Source: JAYQUR01 sp038133505 (GTDB lineage Bacteria > Pseudomonadota > Alphaproteobacteria > MPNO01 > UBA830). Taken from it: a stretch of 10,769 nucleotides of DNA. Shown here in pieces: positions 1 through 5,889 of this stretch (position 1 is its first letter; each line of letters opens with the position of its first letter). The stretch lies in NCBI GenBank assembly GCA_038133505.1, contig JAYPTI010000116.1, positions 1 to 10,769 of the forward strand. The letters run 5' to 3'. Below the pieces are notes generated by a model that did not search any database, was not told where the DNA came from, and was given only the letters and a program-made list of their open reading frames with translations. The position numbers were made by a program, and so were the translations under genes.

Positions 1-116
1 TTGAGCGCGTGCGGCGTATTCCCCTCGCCCGCCCGGTTACGGGTCATCGGCGCCATCACGACGCGATGAGGAAACTCGAAGGGGCCCGCCGCGTAGGGCG
101 TGAAAAGATCTACCAT
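1..116 (-). CDS. Old Yellow Enzyme family NADH:flavin oxidoreductase (N-terminus only)
   Basis: Only the first 38 codons lie in the window; the gene continues past the left edge. The translation opens MVDLFTPYAAGPFEF and runs into the segment APMTRNRA (residues 22-29). That is the hallmark N-terminal FMN-binding strand of the Old Yellow Enzyme TIM barrel (NemA/XenA/OYE type). Thr25 in the PMT motif is the residue that tunes the flavin in classical OYEs; the thermophilic-like class usually has Cys there, so this looks classical. Family members are cytosolic, use NAD(P)H, and reduce C=C bonds conjugated to carbonyl, nitro or nitrile groups. The ATG lies 5 bases after the stop of the upstream dehydrogenase, with AGAGG inside that gene's last codons as a likely ribosome site, so it is the last visible gene of the operon. 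In this context it may reduce an alpha,beta-unsaturated intermediate (inference). The substrate cannot be read from this fragment. Confidence 0.85.
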   Translation of the reverse strand, partial: MVDLFTPYAAGPFEFPHRVVMAPMTRNRAGEGNTPHAL

Positions 117-121
117 GGCGG

Positions 122-1006
122 TCAGCCTCTGCGTTTGACGCGCGCCTGTTCCTCGAGAACGGCGCAGACGGCGGCGGTGTCCTCTTCGGCATGGCCCTGC
201 TCGAGCGCGGCGCGGTAGGGCTGGACAGCGGACGCGAACAGGCTGACGGGGCAGCGCACGTCGGCCGCGAACGCCGTGATGACGTCGAGATCCTTCTGGT
301 AGAGACGGTTCGACATGCCGACATCGCTATAGTCGTTCTCGACCATGTACTTGCCGCGCACCTCGAACATCCGCGACGTCGCGGCGCTGGTCGAGATCAC
401 GTCGTAGATCAGGGCCGGATCGAGGCCGGACTTCATGCCGAGCACCATCGCTTCGGCGGTGGCGACGTTGTGGATGGTCACCAGATGATTGGCGACGAAC
501 TTCATCCGGCTGCCGTTGCCGAATTCGCCGCAATATTTGCGCTCCCGGCTGAACGCCTCGAGCGCGGGGACGCATTTGGCTACCGCAGCCTCGTCGCCGC
601 TGGTGAACACCGCAAGATCGCCCGTCTGGGCCTGCTGGCCGGTGCCCGACAGCGGGCAGTCGAGGAGCGTGTGGCCGGCCGCGGCGAGGATGTCGCGCGC
701 AGCCTCCTTGTCGGCGATCCGGAAGGTGCTGGTTTCCATGATGACGCAGCCCGACGCCGAGGAACCGGCGATTTCCTCCGCCACCGCACGCAGAGCGACG
801 GGGTTCGGCAGCGAGATCAGCATGACCTCGGCCTGTTCGGCGACGGCGGCAGCCGAACCCATCGTCTCGATGCCGTTTTCCGTCGCTCGCTGAAGCGCAT
901 CGGCGGAGGTATCGTAGCCGACGACGCGCAAGCCGCCCTTCGCCATGTGACGCGCCATGGCGCCTCCCATGATACCGAGCCCGACGACCCCGACCGTATC
1001 CGCCAT
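122..1006 (-). CDS. NAD(P)-dependent beta-hydroxyacid dehydrogenase (3-hydroxyisobutyrate dehydrogenase-like)
   Basis: A 294-residue protein, the usual length for the 6-phosphogluconate/3-hydroxyisobutyrate dehydrogenase superfamily. The N-terminal Rossmann fold starts at once with GLGIMG (residues 9-14). The substrate loop DCPLSGTGQQAQTGD (116-130) stands where most members have D-x-P-V-S-G-G. The presumed catalytic Lys169 lies in GNGSRMKFVANH (163-174), followed by the all-alpha C-terminal domain with KDL (238-240). Family enzymes reversibly oxidise beta-hydroxy acids such as 3-hydroxyisobutyrate, tartronate semialdehyde or L-threonate. The SGTGQQAQTGD loop marks a less characterised subfamily, so I do not name a substrate. 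The start is fixed by GGAG at 1014-1017, seven bases upstream of ATG. It sits 26 bases after the alpha/beta hydrolase and 5 bases before the OYE gene, so it is co-transcribed with both. A plausible role is oxidation or reduction of a hydroxy or semialdehyde intermediate of the same pathway (inference). Confidence 0.88.
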   Translation of the reverse strand: MADTVGVVGLGIMGGAMARHMAKGGLRVVGYDTSADALQRATENGIETMGSAAAVAEQAEVMLISLPNPVALRAVAEEIAGSSASGCVIMETSTFRIADKEAARDILAAAGHTLLDCPLSGTGQQAQTGDLAVFTSGDEAAVAKCVPALEAFSRERKYCGEFGNGSRMKFVANHLVTIHNVATAEAMVLGMKSGLDPALIYDVISTSAATSRMFEVRGKYMVENDYSDVGMSNRLYQKDLDVITAFAADVRCPVSLFASAVQPYRAALEQGHAEEDTAAVCAVLEEQARVKRRG

Positions 1007-1032
1007 TGCCTGTCTCCGTCCGTTGGTAGCCT

Positions 1033-1818
1033 TCAGTGTTTGGCGAGAAACGCCTTCAGGTTCTTGGTGTACTCGTCCGCCTGCTCGATGTTCGAGATGT
1101 GCGCGGCGTTGAGAACGATGTACTCGGAGCCCTTTATCTCGTCCGCCATCAACTGCATGCCCGCCGCCGGCGTCCCGCCGTCGTGTTCCCCCGACATCAG
1201 GAGGACCGGATGATCGATGGTCTTGAGCCGGTCGAGATAGACGAGCTGCTGGATCGCGCGCGCGCAGCTGACGTATCCGTTCGTGGTGGTCCCCGCGATC
1301 ATCTCGCGAACGGTATCGAGCGCCGGCGCGCCGGTGTTGCGGAAGCCTTCGGTGAACCAGCGTTCCATCGTCGGCTCGACGAGCGCGTCCATGCCGCCCT
1401 TCTCGGCGAGCGCGATGCGGTCGTCCCATGCCGCCTGGAACTGCGGCCGGCACAACGACATCGTATTCGTCAGCACCGTCGCGTTCAGCCGGTCCGCATG
1501 GTTCAGGAGCAGCGCCTGGCCGGTCATGCCGCCGATGGAAAGCCCGACGAAATAGGACTTCTCGATCCCGAGATGATCCCAAAGCGCGACGACGTCGCCT
1601 GCGAGCTGTTCGAGCGTATACGGCCCCTCCGGGGATTCCGACTTGCCGTGGCCGCGTTTGTCGTACTGCAGGATGTGGAAGTCGTCGGCCAGCGCCGCAA
1701 CCTGGCCGTCCCACATGCGCATATCGGTCGCGAGGGAATTGGAGAAGGTCAGCCACGGCTTGGAGTCGTTGCCGGAAATCTCGTAGTTCATGTTGAAGCC
1801 GTTTACGTTGGCTTGCAT
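1033..1818 (-). CDS. Alpha/beta hydrolase, 3-oxoadipate enol-lactonase (PcaD)-like
   Basis: A 261-residue cytosolic alpha/beta-hydrolase with a complete catalytic triad by motif. The nucleophile elbow GLSIGG puts Ser94 in G-x-S-x-G, Asp213 lies in SGEHDGGTP, and His240 lies in NAAHISNIE. The stretches SNSLATDMRMWD (26-37) and YDKRGHGKSESPEGPYTLEQL (52-72) follow the PcaD pattern; PcaD hydrolyses 3-oxoadipate enol-lactone in the beta-ketoadipate pathway. No other pca gene is visible, so the true substrate may be a different lactone, ester or thioester; the family is clear, orthology to PcaD is not. The ATG at 1818 is chosen because AAGGAG (1825-1830) stands six bases upstream and homology begins there; in-frame sequence further upstream does not look like protein of this family. 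It is the third gene of the minus-strand operon, 58 bases after the CoA ligase and 26 bases before the dehydrogenase. Confidence 0.88.
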   Translation of the reverse strand: MQANVNGFNMNYEISGNDSKPWLTFSNSLATDMRMWDGQVAALADDFHILQYDKRGHGKSESPEGPYTLEQLAGDVVALWDHLGIEKSYFVGLSIGGMTGQALLLNHADRLNATVLTNTMSLCRPQFQAAWDDRIALAEKGGMDALVEPTMERWFTEGFRNTGAPALDTVREMIAGTTTNGYVSCARAIQQLVYLDRLKTIDHPVLLMSGEHDGGTPAAGMQLMADEIKGSEYIVLNAAHISNIEQADEYTKNLKAFLAKH

Positions 1819-1824
1819 CTGCAG

Positions 1825-1830
1825 CTCCTT
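1825..1830 (-). promoter_or_regulatory. Shine-Dalgarno site of the PcaD-like hydrolase
   Basis: AAGGAG on the minus strand, six bases ahead of the ATG at 1818. It decides the start of the hydrolase, since the reading frame stays open further upstream. It lies in the 58-base gap after the ligase gene, the longest gap in this operon. I see no convincing terminator or promoter in that gap. Confidence 0.75.
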
Positions 1831-1876
1831 GTCTTTCGAAGTAGGTAGGGTAATCGTCAGCGGAGTCGGGATCCGA

Positions 1877-3709
1877 TCAGTCGATGGAAACGATATCGTC
1901 TCCCGCTCCGGTGTAAAGACGCTCCACCAGATCGGCACGGCGCGACAGCACCGCGCGCTGATTGATGTAGCCCTTGTCGGTGATTTCGCCCGCGTCGATC
2001 TGGGGCGGTTCGGTCATGACGAGCACGCGTTTGATCCGCGTCGAACTGCCCGGATTATCGGCATTATGGGCGGCGAGGCCCTCTCGCAGTTTTGCGTGCA
2101 CGGCCGAATGGGCGGCCATCTCCTGCGGCGACATCTCGTTCCCCGCCACGGCGGCGCAACCGGCAGCGCTCGGAAAGACGAGAAGTCCGACCTCGTCGCG
2201 GTCATGCCCGGTCACTACCGCGTCCTGGACGACCGGCGCTGCAGCCGCAATGGCCTGCAATCGCAGCTGCCCGGCATGAACCCAGGTGCCGGTGATCAGC
2301 TTGAAGTTTTCCGCCACGCGCCCGTCGAACACGATGCCCTTTTCCGGATCGTCGTCCTCGAACCGTCCGGCATCGCCGATCCGGAAGAAGCCCTCCTCGT
2401 CGAACGCCTCCGCCGTCGTGTCCGGCATCTTGTAGTAGCCGGGCGTGATGTTGGGCCCGCGCATCCGGATTTCGAGCTTGTCGCCGTTCGGCACCAGCTT
2501 GATCTCGCTGCCCGGCAGCGGCAGGCCGATATTCCCGGCGGATTTGGGGAACCAGTTCATGTAGGTCGCCGCGGGCGCGGTTTCGGTCGAGCCGAGCGAA
2601 GCGGTGATCGGCACGCGCTCGCCGCGCGCCGCGATGGCGAGGCGGTCGAGCCGGTCCCACACGTTCTTCGGCAGCGCCGCGCCGGCGAAGAAAAGCTTCT
2701 TCAGATTGCGGAACAGACCGTCGCGCGCCTCCGCGTCGGCCTCGAGGATCGGCATCAGCAGGTCGAAGCCGCGCGGCACGTTGAGATAGAGCGTCGGCGA
2801 AATCCGCTTGAGGTTCTCGACGGTCGCCTCGATCCGGCCGGGAACGGGACGACCCTCGTCGATATAGAGCGTGCCGCCGTTATGCAGCACCATGTTCATG
2901 TTGTGGTTGCCGCCGAACGTGTGGTTCCACGGCAGCCAGTCGAGAAAGACCGGCGGCTCGTCCTGCAGGAACGCATAGACCTGCGCGATGGCGACCTGGT
3001 TGGAAACCATCATCAGGTGCGTGTTCATCACGCCCTTCGGAATGCCGGTCGAACCGGACGTCAGCAGGATCTTGCCGACCGTATCGAGCCCCACCTTCGC
3101 CAGCGCATCGTCGACCGCCCCGGTCACCGGCGTCTCGAGCCAGTCGGCGAGCGTCTCGGCACCCGCCGGCACCTCGCCTCCTCCGACGACAAGCCGGCGC
3201 CCCGTCATGTCGATCGCCGCGAGCGCCTTTTCGAACGGCGCCGCGGACTCGACGAAAATGACGCTCGGGTCGTTGTGCTCGATCACGCCGCGCAGTTTTT
3301 CGTGATCGCTCGACATCAGCGAATAGGCGGGCGAGACCGGCATCACGGGAATGCCGACCGTCATGGCCCCGAACGTGAACAGTGCCTGGCTGATCGAATT
3401 GTCGGAGAGGATCGCGGCCGGCCGGGCGGCACCGTGCCCGCCGTTCAGCAGCGCCTGGCCGATCGCATCGGCTGCTCGGCGAACGTCGGCGTAGGTGACG
3501 CGCCGCCAGTCGCCCGCGCCGTCCTTCTCGCAGAAGAAATCGCGGTCCGGATGTGCATCCGCACGATCGCGCAGCAGGGCGACCAGGCTGTCCGCCATCG
3601 GCCCGAGCGGTTCCGTGCAGCGCAGGACCGAAACGTTGCCGTCGCGGCGCTCCACGTCGACGCCGAAACGCCGCATGTTGACCTGTGCGAGGGAGGCGTT
3701 GCCGTTCAT
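1877..3709 (-). CDS. fcs: Feruloyl-CoA synthase-type acyl-CoA ligase (AMP-binding)
   Basis: A 610-residue member of the ANL (acyl-adenylating) superfamily. It converts a carboxylic acid, ATP and CoA to acyl-CoA, AMP and pyrophosphate in the cytosol. The ATP/phosphate loop TSGSTGIPKG is at 217-226, the adenine-binding segment SLGSTETAP at 371-379, and GD with the ribose-binding region in FRIGDAGRF at 442-450. DGRVAENFKL (462-471) precedes the C-terminal lid. The segments FLDWLPWNHTFGGNHN (255-270), LYIDEGRPVPG (281-291) and VVQDAVVTGHDRDEVGLL (493-510) are characteristic of the feruloyl-CoA synthase subgroup rather than of generic fatty acyl ligases. Ferulate, p-coumarate or caffeate is therefore the best substrate guess (family inference). 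The start at 3709 is 8 bases after the SDR stop and has only a weak ribosome site, which suggests translational coupling; Met12 is an alternative start. Its neighbours (SDR, hydratase) fit CoA-dependent side-chain degradation. Confidence 0.9.
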   Translation of the reverse strand: MNGNASLAQVNMRRFGVDVERRDGNVSVLRCTEPLGPMADSLVALLRDRADAHPDRDFFCEKDGAGDWRRVTYADVRRAADAIGQALLNGGHGAARPAAILSDNSISQALFTFGAMTVGIPVMPVSPAYSLMSSDHEKLRGVIEHNDPSVIFVESAAPFEKALAAIDMTGRRLVVGGGEVPAGAETLADWLETPVTGAVDDALAKVGLDTVGKILLTSGSTGIPKGVMNTHLMMVSNQVAIAQVYAFLQDEPPVFLDWLPWNHTFGGNHNMNMVLHNGGTLYIDEGRPVPGRIEATVENLKRISPTLYLNVPRGFDLLMPILEADAEARDGLFRNLKKLFFAGAALPKNVWDRLDRLAIAARGERVPITASLGSTETAPAATYMNWFPKSAGNIGLPLPGSEIKLVPNGDKLEIRMRGPNITPGYYKMPDTTAEAFDEEGFFRIGDAGRFEDDDPEKGIVFDGRVAENFKLITGTWVHAGQLRLQAIAAAAPVVQDAVVTGHDRDEVGLLVFPSAAGCAAVAGNEMSPQEMAAHSAVHAKLREGLAAHNADNPGSSTRIKRVLVMTEPPQIDAGEITDKGYINQRAVLSRRADLVERLYTGAGDDIVSID

Positions 3710-3717
3710 CGTCCGTC

Positions 3718-4482
3718 TCAGCCGTGGGCGAGCCGAAGCGCGCCGTCGAGCCGGACGACCTCGCCGTTGAGCATCTTGTTGCGCAGGATGCTCATCACGA
3801 AATCCGCATACTCCTCGGCCGTGCCGAGACGCGAGGGAAACGGCGTCGCGCGCTCCAGCGATTCCTGGGCCGGCTGCGGCAGGCCCCGGAGCATCGGCGT
3901 CTCGAACACGCCCGGCGCGATCGCGACGACGCGGATGCCGAACCGGGCGAGTTCGCGCGCCGACGGCAACGTCATGCTGGCGATGGCGCCCTTCGACGCC
4001 GAATACGCCGCCTGACCGACCTGCCCGTCATAGGCGGCGACCGAGGCCGTATTGACGATCACGCCCCGCTCGCCGTCGTCGTCGAGCGGCTCCGTCCGGG
4101 TCATCCGGTCCGCGACGAGACGCATCATGTTGAACGTGCCGATGACGTTGATGTTCACGCACTTCGCGAAATGTTCTAGCGGCTGGGGGCCTTCGCGGCC
4201 GACGATCCGCTCAGCAGGCCCGATCCCGGCGCAATTGACCAGAAGGCGCGGATCGCCCACCGCCTCGACCGCGGCCGCAACCGCTTTTTCCGCGCCGCTT
4301 GCATCGGTCACGTCGCAGGCGACCGCAGTGCCGCCGATCTCGGCAGCGGTCTCTTCCGCAACCGCCTGATTGATATCGAGTATCGCCACCGACGCGCCCG
4401 CCGCAGCCAGTGCCCGCGCCGTCGCCGCACCGAGCCCCGACGCTCCGCCCGCGACGATGGCGGCCTTGCCACCGATGTCCAT
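3718..4482 (-). CDS. SDR-family 3-hydroxyacyl-CoA dehydrogenase (HSD10 / type II HADH-like)
   Basis: A 254-residue classical short-chain dehydrogenase. The cofactor loop is GGASGLG (12-18), Asp36 after the second strand (ILDIN) indicates NAD(H) preference, and the NCAG motif is at 83-86. The active site has Asn112, Ser147, Tyr160 and Lys164 (YSASK). NTASVAAYDGQVGQAAYSASKG (144-165) and IAPGVFETPML (188-198) match the 17beta-HSD10 / 3-hydroxy-2-methylbutyryl-CoA dehydrogenase branch. That branch oxidises 3-hydroxyacyl-CoA to 3-oxoacyl-CoA. Next to a feruloyl-CoA synthase and a crotonase this is the expected second oxidative step of a beta-oxidation-like shortening of the propenoyl side chain (inference). 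The start is fixed by GGGAG at 4489-4493, six bases before the ATG. It is the first gene of the minus-strand operon and faces the divergent control region. Confidence 0.9.
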   Translation of the reverse strand: MDIGGKAAIVAGGASGLGAATARALAAAGASVAILDINQAVAEETAAEIGGTAVACDVTDASGAEKAVAAAVEAVGDPRLLVNCAGIGPAERIVGREGPQPLEHFAKCVNINVIGTFNMMRLVADRMTRTEPLDDDGERGVIVNTASVAAYDGQVGQAAYSASKGAIASMTLPSARELARFGIRVVAIAPGVFETPMLRGLPQPAQESLERATPFPSRLGTAEEYADFVMSILRNKMLNGEVVRLDGALRLAHG

Positions 4483-4527
4483 GCCGATCTCCCTTGAACC
4501 GTTTCTTGTTTCGTCTTTCGCGCGGAG

Positions 4528-4556
4528 TTTACACCGCAGACCCCGCCTCTTATAGA
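4528..4556 (+). promoter_or_regulatory. Predicted sigma70-type promoter for the enoyl-CoA hydratase gene
   Basis: TTTACA (4528-4533; 5 of 6 to TTGACA), a 17-base spacer, then TATAGA (4551-4556; 4 of 6 to TATAAT). The predicted start near 4563 leaves a leader of about 36 bases before the GTG codon. The -10 hexamer overlaps, on the opposite strand, the -10 of the leftward promoter, so the two promoters would compete or be controlled jointly. Confidence 0.5.
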
Positions 4557-4559
4557 GGC
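4545..4559. promoter_or_regulatory. Palindromic operator candidate over both divergent -10 elements
   Basis: GCCTCTTATAGAGGC is a perfect inverted repeat with 6-base arms and a 3-base centre. It sits in the 116-base gap between the divergently transcribed SDR and hydratase genes, exactly on the predicted -10 elements of both promoters. A dimeric repressor bound here would block both directions. CoA-thioester-responsive MarR-family regulators commonly control hydroxycinnamate genes from such sites, but no regulator gene is in the window, so the binder is unknown. Confidence 0.5.
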
Positions 4560-4576
4560 CTCTCAAACCCTGTCCA
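4549..4576 (-). promoter_or_regulatory. Predicted sigma70-type promoter for the minus-strand catabolic operon
   Basis: Reading the minus strand, TGGACA (4576-4571; 5 of 6 to TTGACA) is followed by a 16-base spacer and TATAAG (4554-4549; 5 of 6 to TATAAT). Transcription would start near 4542, giving a leader of about 60 bases before the SDR start codon. The -10 element lies inside the palindrome at 4545-4559. This is a match by eye only; alphaproteobacterial promoters often deviate from consensus. Confidence 0.5.
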
Positions 4577-4598
4577 GCCTGACTCGGGAGTCCAGATC

Positions 4599-5375
4599 GT
4601 GCCGGCGTTTTCCTCCGACTATATCGACTTCGAGATGCGCGACCGCATCGCGGTTCTGACCCTCAACCGGCCCGAAAAGCGCAACGCGGTAAACGACCCG
4701 TTCATCCACGATCTGAACCGGTTCTTCTCAGAGCCGCCGAAGGAAGCGCTCGTCGCCGTCGTCCGCGCCAACGGAAATCATTTCTGCGCCGGGCTCGACC
4801 TCGCCGAGCACCGGGAGCGCGACGTGGCGGACGCGTTCGAGCACTCGCGCTACTGGCACCGCACGTTCGATCTGATCCAGTACGGCGGCCTGCCGGTCGT
4901 CGCCGCCATGCACGGCGCGGTCATGGGCGGCGGGCTCGAATTCGCGACCACGGCGCATGTCCGCATCGCGGAGCCGTCGACGATCTACCAGCTTCCCGAA
5001 GGACGCCGCGGCATCTACGTGGGCGGCGGCGCGAGCATCCGGGTCGCCCGCATCATCGGGCCCGGGCGGATGACGGAAATGATGCTCACGGGACGCCGTC
5101 TGACGGCGGAGGAAGGCCAGACTCTCGGCCTGTCGCACTATCTGGTCGACGAGGGTGAGGCATTCGGCAAGGCGATGGAGCTGGCCGAGACGATCGCGGG
5201 CAACGCGCCGCTCGCCAACAAGATGATGCTGAACACCATCCAGCGCATCGACCGGATGGGCGAGAGCGAGGGATATTTCGTGGAATCGCTCGCCTCGGCG
5301 CTCACCCAGACCTCGGACGATGCGCGCGAAGGCATGCGCGCCTTCCTGGAGAAGCGCGATATCCGGTTCGACTGA
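4599..5375 (+). CDS. Crotonase-family enoyl-CoA hydratase (candidate hydroxycinnamoyl-CoA hydratase)
   Basis: A 258-residue crotonase-fold protein, of normal family length. The oxyanion-hole segments are HFCAGLDL (61-68) and HGAVMGGGLEF (105-115). Both glutamates needed for hydratase chemistry are present by motif: Glu114 in GGGLEFAT and Glu134 in LPEGRRG, matching Glu144 and Glu164 of rat mitochondrial hydratase. It should therefore add water across an enoyl-CoA double bond. With the nearby feruloyl-CoA synthase, feruloyl-CoA or a relative is the likely substrate. Whether it also performs the retro-aldol cleavage of feruloyl-CoA hydratase-lyase (Ech, giving vanillin) cannot be read from sequence; the adjacent SDR favours the non-cleaving route. 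The GTG start is preferred because GGGAG (4586-4590) lies eight bases upstream and family homology (SSDYIDFEMRDRIAVLTL) begins immediately after; upstream in-frame codons overlap the SDR leader. The 3' end overlaps the next gene by 56 bases. Confidence 0.88.
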   Translation: MPAFSSDYIDFEMRDRIAVLTLNRPEKRNAVNDPFIHDLNRFFSEPPKEALVAVVRANGNHFCAGLDLAEHRERDVADAFEHSRYWHRTFDLIQYGGLPVVAAMHGAVMGGGLEFATTAHVRIAEPSTIYQLPEGRRGIYVGGGASIRVARIIGPGRMTEMMLTGRRLTAEEGQTLGLSHYLVDEGEAFGKAMELAETIAGNAPLANKMMLNTIQRIDRMGESEGYFVESLASALTQTSDDAREGMRAFLEKRDIRFD

Positions 5376-5889
5376 ACCGCGCCGCACCGCCGCCAATGCG
5401 CTTCTGGTGCTTGGCGCGGGCGTGCTGAAATCCGGCGAGCCGAGCCCGCCCCTTCGCCGCCGTATCCTCGCCGCCATCGACGTCTACCGGACGCTGGACG
5501 ACTGCCTCCTCGTCTGCTGCGGCGGCGTCGGCCGGTTCGGTCCGTCGGAGGCGAGCGTGATGGAACTTTTCGCGCGCGACGCGGGCATCCCGGCGCAACG
5601 GATCGTGCTGGAAGACCGCTCGACGACCACTCGGGAGAACATCCGCAATGCGCTGGCGATCCTGCGCGAGGCGGAAATCGGTGAACTGCATATCCTGTCC
5701 GACGCCACGCACATTCCCCGCGTCCGGCGCTACGCCGCCCTTTCCGGGCTTGGGGCGCGCTTCCACAGCGTGCCTTTATCGGACGTCGACGATCGCCGCA
5801 CGCGGCGGCTTGTCGTTCGGATATACGAGACGGCCGCTCTCGGGAAATACATAGCGGCAGGCCTGCTCGATCGCTTTCGCCGTCCCTAG
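5320..5889 (+). CDS. DUF218 / YdcF-like protein
   Basis: A predicted protein of 189 residues matching the DUF218 (YdcF/SanA/ElyC) Rossmann-like domain. The first strand is NALLVLGAGVLKSG (26-39). The polar segment GPSEASVMELFARDAGIPAQRIVLEDRS spans about residues 74-101, followed by the family signature S-T-T-T-R-E-N (101-107). Then come HILSDATHIPRVRRY and a C-terminal helix. Members are linked to envelope or peptidoglycan functions or bind nucleotides, but the biochemical role of soluble versions is unsettled. This one has no signal peptide or membrane segment. The start is uncertain. The only ATG that keeps the first strand is at 5320, which overlaps the hydratase gene by 56 bases and has a poor ribosome site; the next in-frame start (GTG at 5407) would delete half of that strand. 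Expression by coupling to the hydratase is likely. No role in aromatic catabolism is known to me. Confidence 0.75.
   Translation: MRAKACAPSWRSAISGSTEPRRTAANALLVLGAGVLKSGEPSPPLRRRILAAIDVYRTLDDCLLVCCGGVGRFGPSEASVMELFARDAGIPAQRIVLEDRSTTTRENIRNALAILREAEIGELHILSDATHIPRVRRYAALSGLGARFHSVPLSDVDDRRTRRLVVRIYETAALGKYIAAGLLDRFRRP

Noticed and set aside
1007..1756. In-frame extension upstream of the beta-hydroxyacid dehydrogenase on the minus strand
   Set aside because: This stretch is an out-of-frame reading of the hydrolase gene and is Arg-rich and low in family similarity; the GGAG site and the Rossmann start at 1006 show the real N-terminus.
1790..4015. A 741-codon open frame on the plus strand opposite the CoA ligase and the SDR
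   Set aside because: It is Arg/His/Asp-rich with no recognisable domain and lies antisense to two clear enzyme genes; long antisense frames are expected at this GC content.
4410..4598. N-terminal extension of the hydratase to an upstream ATG
   Set aside because: The extension runs back through the divergent promoter region and into the SDR gene, is Pro/Arg/Ser-rich, and is not crotonase-like; the GTG at 4599 has a good SD.
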